A program made the position numbers and the translations under genes. Below are positions 6,750 through 13,195 of a DNA stretch of 17,499 nucleotides, piece by piece. Origin of the DNA: DASPFV01 sp035620975 (GTDB lineage: Bacteria > Acidobacteriota > Vicinamibacteria > Vicinamibacterales > 2-12-FULL-66-21); contig DASPFV010000276.1 in assembly GCA_035620975.1 (NCBI GenBank), positions 1-17,499 on the forward strand, read 5' to 3'. Position 1 is the first letter of the stretch. The number at the start of each line of letters is the position of its first letter. The notes below the pieces were generated by a model. It searched no databases. It saw only the letters and a program-made list of their open reading frames with translations, and had not been told where the DNA came from.

Positions 6750-9317
6750 GTGAATGGCTTGTCGAACCTGCTGAACGGATTCCGCTACGCCGCCCGCCAG
6801 TTCCGGCAGGCGCCCGTGTTCGCCGGTGCCGCGGTGCTGACGCTCGCGCTGGGGATCGGCGGCACCACGGCCATATTCACGCTCATCCACGCCGTGATGC
6901 TGCGCTCGCTGCCGGTCTCGGACCCCGCCCGCCTGTACCGCGTGGGCGACGGAGACAACTGCTGCGTCCAGGGCGGGCCGCAGGATCGCTGGGGCATGTT
7001 CTCGTTTCCGCTCTACGAGCGGCTGAAGAGCGAAACGCCCGAGTTCGAGGAGCTGGCGGCGTTTCAGGCTGGCGGAGCGCGGCTGAGCGTCCGGCGGCAG
7101 GGCGCCGATGCCGCCGCCCGGCCGCTGCGCTCCCAGTACGTCACCGGCAACTACTTCTCGACGCTGGGCGTGGGGGCGTTCGGCGGCCGGGTGCTGACGC
7201 CGGACGACGATCGGCCGTCGAGCTCGCCGGTGGTGGTCCTGAGCCATCACATCTGGCAGGGCGCCTACGGCGGGGATCCTTCCCTCGTCGGCGCGGCGGT
7301 CGTCATCGAGGGGCATCCCTTCACGGTGGTCGGGATCGCACCGCCCGGGTTCTTCGGCGAGACGTTGCGGAGCGATCCGCCCGACGTCTGGATTCCGCTG
7401 CAGCAGGAGCCGCTGATCGCCGGGGGAGGGACGCTCCTCCGGCAGCCCGTCGCGGCGTGGCTGCGCGTGATCGGCCGGCTGCGTCCGGGCGCCTCTGTCG
7501 ACGGCATGGCTCCACGCCTGACCGGAATCCTGCGGCAGTGGATCGTGAACGACTCCGGCTATCCGTCCAACTGGATGCCCGACATCGTCCGCGTGCTCCC
7601 GGAGCAGGTCATCAACGTCGTGCCGGCGGGCGCCGGGGTCGGGATCATGCGGGAGGAGTACGGACGGAGCCTCCAGATTCTGCTCGGGGTCTGCGGACTC
7701 GTCCTGCTGATCGCGTGTGCGAATGTCGCCAACCTGCTGCTCGCGCGGGCGGCCGCTCGACGCACGCAGATCGCCGTGCGCCTCGCCGTGGGGGCGTCGC
7801 GCGGGCAGATCGTCGCACAGGCGCTCGCCGAAAGCCTCCTGCTGGCCGTGGCCGGCGGCGTCGCGGGCCTCGCGGTCTCGGTTGCGGCCGCGCGCCTGTT
7901 GCTGACGCTGGCCTTTCGGGACGCGCAGTTCCTTCCGATCAGCGTCACGCCGTCCCTCCTGGTGCTGGCGTTCGCGTTCGGGGTTGCGCTCGTGACCGGG
8001 ATTCTGTTCGGCGCTGCACCAGCATGGTTCGCCACGCGCACCAACCCGGTCGAGGCGCTGCGCGGCAGCGGCCGCAGCACCGGCGATCACTCGTCGTTCG
8101 CCCGCCAGGCGCTGCTGGTCGTCCAGGCCACGCTGTCGGTGGTCCTGGTGGCGGGTGCGACCATGCTGGCCCGGAGCCTCGACAAGCTCGAGAGCCAGGA
8201 CTTCGGCTTCCAGGTGCAGGGTCGTGTCGTCGTCTCGATCAACAGGCCGCCCGCCACCTACACGCAGCCGAAGCTCGCGTCCCTGTACCGCGCCCTGGAG
8301 GATCGGCTGAATCGGCTGCCCGGCGTTCAGGGCTCGGGTCTGGCGCTGTACAACCCGCTCACCGACAACTGGAGCGAGCTGATCCTGGTGCAGGGCCATC
8401 CACCGCCGAAGATGGGCGAGCAGGCGGGCGCGTCCTGGAACCGCGTGAGTGCACAGTACCTGCAGAACTTCGGGATCGGTGTCCTGCGAGGCCGGGCATT
8501 CACCGACGCCGACAACGAGACGTCGGCGCCAGTCGCCGTCGTCAACGAGGCGTTCGTGAAGCGGTTCTTCAGGAGCGACGAGGATCCGCTCGATCAGTAC
8601 TTCGGCCTCGATCTGCCCGAGAACGTGGGGACCTTCCGTATCGTCGGCATCGTGCGCGACGCGAAGTTCGCCGGCTTCGGGCTGGACCGGCCGGCGCGCC
8701 CGATGTTCTTCGTGCCGCTCGCCCAGAACGTCCAGTACGAGAACGAGCTGATGCAGCGCATCGAGCTGCAGTCGCACTTCATCCGGGGCCTCATGCTGGT
8801 GACGGACATGCCGCCGGCCGTGCTCGAGCCGATGCTGACGCGGGCGCTGGCCGAGGTGGACCCGAACCTCACAATCACGAGCGTGCGGACGATGCAGGAG
8901 CAGGTCGATCGCTCGTTCGACCAGGAGCGGGCCGTGGCGAGTCTCGCCGGGCTCTTCGGGCTCGTGGCTCTGCTGCTGGCGGCCGTGGGCCTGTACGGCG
9001 TGACTGCCTACCTGGTGGCCCAGCGGACCGGCGAGATCGGCATCCGGATGGCGCTCGGCGCCGATCGGGCGCGCGTGTTCCAGCTGGTGGTGCGAGGCGC
9101 CTTCCAGCGGGTGGCGATCGGGCTCCTGCTGGGTGTGCCGCTGGCCGTTGGAGCCGGACGTCTGATTGCGGCGCAGTTGTACGGCGTGACCTACTGGGAC
9201 CCCGTGGCGCTGACGATTGCCGCGGGATCGCTGGCGCTGTGCGCATTCGTGGCCGCCATGATTCCGGCCAGCCGGGCCGCCTCGATCTCGCCGATTAGCG
9301 CGCTCAGGACGGAGTAG
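6750..9317 (+). CDS. ADOP-type ABC transporter permease (duplicated MacB/FtsX)
   Basis: This 855-residue membrane protein opens with FRYAARQFRQAPVFAGAAVL followed by TLALGIGGTTAIF, the standard start of Acidobacteria-type duplicated orphan permeases. Order of parts: first membrane helix (about 23-46); periplasmic MacB-like domain (about 55-300); FtsX helices (about 310-437) with LLIACANVANLLLARAAARR and the coupling motif IAVRLAVGASRGQI; a second copy beginning FARQALLVVQATLSVVLVAG (about 450-470); a second periplasmic domain; and a second FtsX unit (about 730-855) with GEIGIRMALGADRARVFQLV and a final PISALRTE. MacB-type transporters are mechanotransmission pumps or lipoprotein/toxin exporters. 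No ATPase gene lies nearby, so its partner is unknown. The GTG start gives the family-standard N-terminus. No Shine-Dalgarno is apparent. Confidence 0.93.
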   Translation: MNGLSNLLNGFRYAARQFRQAPVFAGAAVLTLALGIGGTTAIFTLIHAVMLRSLPVSDPARLYRVGDGDNCCVQGGPQDRWGMFSFPLYERLKSETPEFEELAAFQAGGARLSVRRQGADAAARPLRSQYVTGNYFSTLGVGAFGGRVLTPDDDRPSSSPVVVLSHHIWQGAYGGDPSLVGAAVVIEGHPFTVVGIAPPGFFGETLRSDPPDVWIPLQQEPLIAGGGTLLRQPVAAWLRVIGRLRPGASVDGMAPRLTGILRQWIVNDSGYPSNWMPDIVRVLPEQVINVVPAGAGVGIMREEYGRSLQILLGVCGLVLLIACANVANLLLARAAARRTQIAVRLAVGASRGQIVAQALAESLLLAVAGGVAGLAVSVAAARLLLTLAFRDAQFLPISVTPSLLVLAFAFGVALVTGILFGAAPAWFATRTNPVEALRGSGRSTGDHSSFARQALLVVQATLSVVLVAGATMLARSLDKLESQDFGFQVQGRVVVSINRPPATYTQPKLASLYRALEDRLNRLPGVQGSGLALYNPLTDNWSELILVQGHPPPKMGEQAGASWNRVSAQYLQNFGIGVLRGRAFTDADNETSAPVAVVNEAFVKRFFRSDEDPLDQYFGLDLPENVGTFRIVGIVRDAKFAGFGLDRPARPMFFVPLAQNVQYENELMQRIELQSHFIRGLMLVTDMPPAVLEPMLTRALAEVDPNLTITSVRTMQEQVDRSFDQERAVASLAGLFGLVALLLAAVGLYGVTAYLVAQRTGEIGIRMALGADRARVFQLVVRGAFQRVAIGLLLGVPLAVGAGRLIAAQLYGVTYWDPVALTIAAGSLALCAFVAAMIPASRAASISPISALRTE

Positions 9318-9414
9318 GGAAGAGGCTCGAACCGCTCACGAATGCTGGCTATACCGTTCAGTTGACGATTCTCCGACGACGTGCCGTTCATCCGTCGCCT
9401 CGACCGCACCCCCT

Positions 9415-9561
9415 CAGAGCTTCATCAGCCCCCAGGCCGATGCCCCGCAGGCGGAGGTCGCCTGCCGGCTCGGGTTCTTCGGGAGCACGGCCTCCGGGCG
9501 CCTCTGGTGCGATGAGCTCACCCTGGAGCACGTGCGCCTGCACAGCGCGTTCGAGCCCTGA
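9415..9561 (+). pseudogene. C-terminal relic of a carbohydrate-binding-type protein
   Basis: In the 280-base spacer between the permease and the peptidase, one frame reads ADAPQAEVACRLGFFGSTAS then GRLWCDELTLEHVRL and stops at TGA 9559-9561. The pattern 'AEVxCRLGFxGSTxxGxxWxDxLxL' resembles the last beta strands of carbohydrate-binding or jelly-roll domains, where it usually reads W-F-D-D-V. No start or upstream domain exists in frame, because upstream sequence becomes unlike protein within about 20 codons. It is interpreted as a leftover 3' end. The domain assignment is by resemblance only. Confidence 0.4.
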
Positions 9562-9597
9562 ACCAGGACGAGCGCGGCCAGCCTGGCGACGGCCGTG

Positions 9598-10983
9598 TCA
9601 CTTCGCCGCGATGCGCTTGACGATCTCCAGCATCATCCTCGCGCCGCGGCGGACGTTCTCCACGGAGATCCGCTCGTCGTTGCCGTGGACCGACCGCTCG
9701 TCCTCGAACGGTATGACTACGGGCGTGAAACCGTACGCGGTAATGCCGAGATCGCGGACGAAGTGGCTGTCGGTGAACCCCCCGAGCACGGCCGGGACCA
9801 CGGGAGCTTCGGGAAAGTGCTGGCGGCAGACGGCTTCGATCGCACGGTACACGTCGGTGTCCGGTGGGGAGACGGCGGGTGTGAATCCCATCAGGGTCTC
9901 GATCTGAATCTCTCCGCCCAGGACTTGGTCCAACTCGGCCAGGAACACCTTCGGGTCCTGATCCGGGAGCAGGCGGCAGTCGATCTCGGCCCGGGCCTCG
10001 GGTGGGATGACGTTGATCTTGTCGCTGCCGTCCAGGCGTGTGATGGAACAGGTGTTCCTGACGAGCGCGTGCAGCGCCGGGTCGTCACGCTGGAGCTCGG
10101 CGACCACGCCAGGTTCGCGGATCGCGGCATCGATGTTCGTGAAACGCTCGCGCCAGGCTGGCGAGACGGCCGGTGCGATGCCCTTGAAGTAGGCCGCCAC
10201 GGCCGGGACGATTCGCGCCTCGAACTGGTGGAGTCGGAGGCGTTCGAGTGCCGCGACGAGCGTGGTCACGGCCGAAGCCGCCCGAGGCGTCGATCCATGG
10301 CCGGGTTCCCCGCGGGCGGTCAGGCGCAGCCAGTACGGCACCTTCTGCGTCACTTCGATGCCGAACCCGATGCGCCCTCCACGCACGCGCCCTTCGCCGC
10401 CTTCATTGATGACGTACCCGACGTTCCGAAACAGCTCCGGCCGGTTCTTTACGAGCCAGCCGACTCCCAGGTAGCCGCCTGCTTCCTCGTCGGCTGTCGC
10501 CAGGAAGACGACATCGCGGTCAAGCGGCGCCTTCGATCGATGGAGCGCCACCAGGGCTGCCAGATGCAGGATTCCGCTGGATTTCGTGTCGAGGGCGCCG
10601 CGACCGTACAGATAGCCGTCCCTGATTTCGCCGGAGAGGGGATCGGTGCGCCACGACGCCCTGTTCGCCGGCACCACGTCCATGTGATGCAGGAGCATGA
10701 GGGCGGGCTGATCGCCCCCCTCGAGCCGGGCCCAGATGTTGCCTCGCCCGGGCGCTGATTCCACCGTGTCGTATGGAATGCCCTCGGCGTCGAAGATGGC
10801 CTTGAAGAACTGCACGCCCGCCGCTTCGTTCCCGGGCGGGTTGATCGTGTTCACACGGAGGTAGGCCTGGAGCCAGGAGACCGCCTCGTCGGGCGGTTCC
10901 CCCCCGCTGGCTTGCGCCGATGCCGGCGCTGCCGCGAGCAGGCACGCCACGAACAGCCCGAACGTTCCACGTCGCATCATCAT
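9598..10983 (-). CDS. Secreted M20-family metallopeptidase
   Basis: This 461-residue peptidase has a signal peptide (1-23, cleavage after ASA). All metal-site motifs of M20 di-zinc peptidases are present: H100-M-D102 in LLHHMDVVP, D132 in GRGALDTK, the catalytic/ligand pair E166-E167 in ATADEEAGG, E194 in INEGGEG, and H433 in SVHGNDE. A dimerisation (lid) domain sits between about 205 and 330, including the conserved RGEPGHGSTP segment. M20 enzymes cleave short peptides or acylated amino acids; with a signal peptide it would act in the periplasm or outside. The frame runs upstream to 11079, but three ATGs at 10983-10975 begin the signal peptide and GAGGGA at 10994-10999 lies ten bases before the first, so 10983 is chosen. 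The gene is divergent from the propeller gene at 11136. Confidence 0.93.
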   Translation of the reverse strand: MMMRRGTFGLFVACLLAAAPASAQASGGEPPDEAVSWLQAYLRVNTINPPGNEAAGVQFFKAIFDAEGIPYDTVESAPGRGNIWARLEGGDQPALMLLHHMDVVPANRASWRTDPLSGEIRDGYLYGRGALDTKSSGILHLAALVALHRSKAPLDRDVVFLATADEEAGGYLGVGWLVKNRPELFRNVGYVINEGGEGRVRGGRIGFGIEVTQKVPYWLRLTARGEPGHGSTPRAASAVTTLVAALERLRLHQFEARIVPAVAAYFKGIAPAVSPAWRERFTNIDAAIREPGVVAELQRDDPALHALVRNTCSITRLDGSDKINVIPPEARAEIDCRLLPDQDPKVFLAELDQVLGGEIQIETLMGFTPAVSPPDTDVYRAIEAVCRQHFPEAPVVPAVLGGFTDSHFVRDLGITAYGFTPVVIPFEDERSVHGNDERISVENVRRGARMMLEIVKRIAAK

Positions 10984-11020
10984 TCCATTACCGTCCCTCT
11001 TTCGTGTGCGGGGTGCGGCG

Positions 11021-11026
11021 ATCTTA
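11021..11026 (-). promoter_or_regulatory. -10-like TAAGAT for the M20 peptidase
   Basis: On the minus strand TAAGAT (four of six TATAAT matches) would place the transcript start near 11014 and give a leader of about 30 bases that contains the GAGGGA ribosome binding site. This contrasts with the leaderless layout of neighbouring genes. No clear -35. Confidence 0.3.
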
Positions 11027-11122
11027 CCGCACCGGAGGGAGTCACCCATGGCGCCGGCCGGACGAGGCGCACCCTGCACGCGTGAATCGCCCAGGGGTAC
11101 CCGCCACCGGCAGGCCAGGCTC

Positions 11123-11128
11123 TATACT
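11123..11128 (+). promoter_or_regulatory. -10-like TATACT directly before the second propeller gene
   Basis: TATACT is followed by seven bases (GGCGCTC) and the GTG start at 11136. Five of six bases match consensus. No Shine-Dalgarno lies in the seven bases. The spacing puts the transcript start on or next to the GTG, indicating a leaderless mRNA. It is the only AT-rich patch in the 152-base divergent spacer besides that at 11021. Confidence 0.5.
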
Positions 11129-11135
11129 GGCGCTC

Positions 11136-12479
11136 GTGAAGCTCCAGCGAGCGAAGCTCATCGCCGTCGTGATGGTGTTCCTCGTCGCCGACGTGTCGGC
11201 CCGCAACTGGCCACAGTGGCGCGGTCCCTCGAGCCACGGAGTCTCGCCGGAACGTGACCTGCCGACGACGTGGAGCACGAGCCGGAACGTGGCGTGGAAG
11301 GCGGCGCTTGCCGGCCTCGGGACGTCGTCGCCGATCGTGTGGGAAGACCGGATCTTCGTCACGTCACAGGTTGGAGCTTCGGCCTTCGCTGGAGGCGATG
11401 CGCATCCACACCTCGCGCGCGACGAGCGCGCGCTTGCCGAGCGCGAGGCGCCGATCGGCGGACGGCGACTCGAGCCCGGCGCCGATGCGGGCGAAGTGTG
11501 GCTCGTCGTGGAGGCGTTCGCCCTGTCGGACGGACGGCGGCTCTGGGAGTACCGGACCAGGGCAACGGGCCCGCTGCCGGAGGTTCACGAGAAGCACAAC
11601 CTGGCCACGCCGACGCCGGTCACGGACGGCGAGCGCATATACGCCTGGTTCGGAAACGGCCAGCTCGTCGCGCTCGACATGGAGGGCCGCCTCGCCTGGT
11701 CGCGTCACCTCGGAGAGGAGGTCGCGCCGTTCAGGACGCTCTGGGGACACGGCAGTTCGCCCGTCTTGTTCGAGGATCTGGTCATCCTGCTGTGCGATCA
11801 CCTGTCAGACGCCTACATGCTGGCGCTCGACACCCGGACAGGGAAGGAACGCTGGAAGGTCGATCGGGGCAGCAATCGGACGTCCCACAGCACCCCGCTC
11901 GTCGTCCGCATTCCGGCGCGACCCGAGTTGCTGGTCAATTCCTCCGAACGAATCGACGTCTACGATCCCCGGACGGGGGCGCTCCTGTGGTTCACCGGAG
12001 CGCCACGCCAGACGCCGATCCCATCCGCGGTCTTCCACGACAGTCGCATCTACTTGAGTCGCGGGTATCGCAACAGCGATTACCTGGCCATCCGGCCTGG
12101 CGGCAGCGGCGACATCACGGACACCCATGTGGAGTGGCGCGCGCCGTCGGGGGCGTCGTACGTGCCATCGCTCGTCTACTACGACGGCCTGCTCTACATG
12201 ACGAACGAGGTGGGCGTGGTGACGTGCGCCGAGGCGCGCACGGGCGAGGCCGTGTGGCGTCATCGTCTCGGGGGCGTGTTCTTCGCGTCCCCGGTCGCGG
12301 GAGACGGCAAGGTGTACCTGGTCAGTGAAACGGGCGAGACGTTCGTGATGCGCGCAGGCCGCACTCCCGAGGTCCTCGCCCGCAACGACCTCGGCGAGCG
12401 GTTCCTCGCATCGCCTGCGATCTCCCGCGGGCGGCTCTTTCTCCGAAGCGATGGGTCTCTGTTCGCGATCGGCGGCTGA
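11136..12479 (+). CDS. Secreted PQQ-like beta-propeller protein
   Basis: This 447-residue protein has a short signal peptide (about 1-22, cleavage after VSA). It opens with RNWPQWRGPSSHGVS, the same family opening as the propeller at 4200-5636, then WKAALAGLGTSSPIVWEDRI. Repeating blade motifs include VTDGERIYAWFGNGQLVALD, LDTRTGKERWKVD, YDPRTGALLWF, AEARTGEAVWRH and a closing SPAISRGRLFLRS. It has no EF-hand insert. Instead an Arg/Glu/Ala-rich segment about 40 residues long (HLARDERALAEREAPIGG and what follows) sits between the first two blades. Its role is probably binding or scaffolding in the periplasm; no enzyme activity can be assigned. The open frame runs upstream over the peptidase gene's start, but the GTG at 11136 with TATACT seven bases before gives a proper signal peptide, so it is preferred. 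Confidence 0.88.
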   Translation: MKLQRAKLIAVVMVFLVADVSARNWPQWRGPSSHGVSPERDLPTTWSTSRNVAWKAALAGLGTSSPIVWEDRIFVTSQVGASAFAGGDAHPHLARDERALAEREAPIGGRRLEPGADAGEVWLVVEAFALSDGRRLWEYRTRATGPLPEVHEKHNLATPTPVTDGERIYAWFGNGQLVALDMEGRLAWSRHLGEEVAPFRTLWGHGSSPVLFEDLVILLCDHLSDAYMLALDTRTGKERWKVDRGSNRTSHSTPLVVRIPARPELLVNSSERIDVYDPRTGALLWFTGAPRQTPIPSAVFHDSRIYLSRGYRNSDYLAIRPGGSGDITDTHVEWRAPSGASYVPSLVYYDGLLYMTNEVGVVTCAEARTGEAVWRHRLGGVFFASPVAGDGKVYLVSETGETFVMRAGRTPEVLARNDLGERFLASPAISRGRLFLRSDGSLFAIGG

Positions 12480-12494
12480 GCCCGGATGCCAGCG

Positions 12495-13194
12495 TCACCT
12501 TTCCTTGGACGGCAGTGATTTCAGCCGGTCGAGCATGTCCTGGGCTCTCCGCCGCGTCTCGTCGGAATCGGCGAGCCGGAGCCAGGCCTGCGCCTGCACG
12601 ATCGCCTCGTCGAACTGCTTCTGGCGGGCCAGAACGGACGCGGCGCGGAGCCGATGGACGGCCTCCCCCGGCCTCATAGCTTCCGGGGGCCTTCGGATTG
12701 GCCTGGCGGGCCTGGGCGATCGCGGCGCGCGCTTCGCCGGGTCTGCCCATCGCGACGTGGAAGAGGGCCCGGGCGGAGGCGCTTTTGTCTGCCGTCAAAC
12801 ATGGCTTCGGCGCTGCCCAGGGTCTCGCGGAACGCGGTTGCAGGGTCGGTGTTGCCGTTCAGCAGCTTGGCGAAGGCGTTCAACTGGTCGCTGCGCGCGC
12901 CCTTCTCGCCGAACAGGAGGAAGTGCACGAACGCCCACGCCTGGGCGTCGAACAGCTACAGCCCGTCCGGCCGCTGGAAGGCGGGGAGTTCCGCGTGATC
13001 GTCACGAGCTCGGCCAGCGACATCCGCTCCCGTTCGCGCAGCCGCTCGAGGTACCACGGAATGGGCGCCGATGACGACCTGGTCGTCCTGGACGAGGGTG
13101 TTGCTCAACACGCCGGAAACGCCTCGACCGAGCCAGAGCGGAAGGTCTCGCCCCAAGGAGTGAAGGCCTCGAGGCGAACAGCCGGGAAAATTGC
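12495..13194 (-). pseudogene. Frameshifted, 5'-truncated TPR/DUF1570-like protein gene
   Basis: Minus-strand fragments in shifting frames line up in order as one protein: AIFPAVRLEAFTPWG (from 13194), RDLPLWLGRGVSGVLSNTLV (from about 13150), IPWYLERLRERERMSLAELV (from about 13060), AFQRPDGL-stop-LFDAQAWAFVHFLLFGEKG (from about 12977), SASARALFHVAMGRPGEARA (from about 12785), and EAVHRLRAASVLARQKQFDE to a stop at 12495. That needs at least four frameshifts plus one in-frame TAG (12956-12958). The order (an LPLWL-x-R-G/SNTLV segment, an FDAQAWAFVHFLLFG segment, then helical TPR-like units with alternating Ala/Arg) matches a family of secreted TPR proteins with a DUF1570-like, peptidase-like core. 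The N-terminal part, including any metal-binding helix, is missing. The remnant begins two bases after the stop of the kinase fusion. Confidence 0.7.
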
Positions 13195-13195
13195 G

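Noticed and set aside
6642..8777. 711-codon open frame opposite the permease gene
   Set aside because: It mirrors the permease in GC-rich DNA, is rich in Arg/Gly/Asp/His with no domain, and starts in the permease body and ends in the repeat. The sense frame is a textbook ADOP permease.
7457..9298. 613-codon plus-strand frame inside the permease gene
   Set aside because: A shifted frame of the permease with Arg/Gly/Ala-biased composition and no family resemblance.
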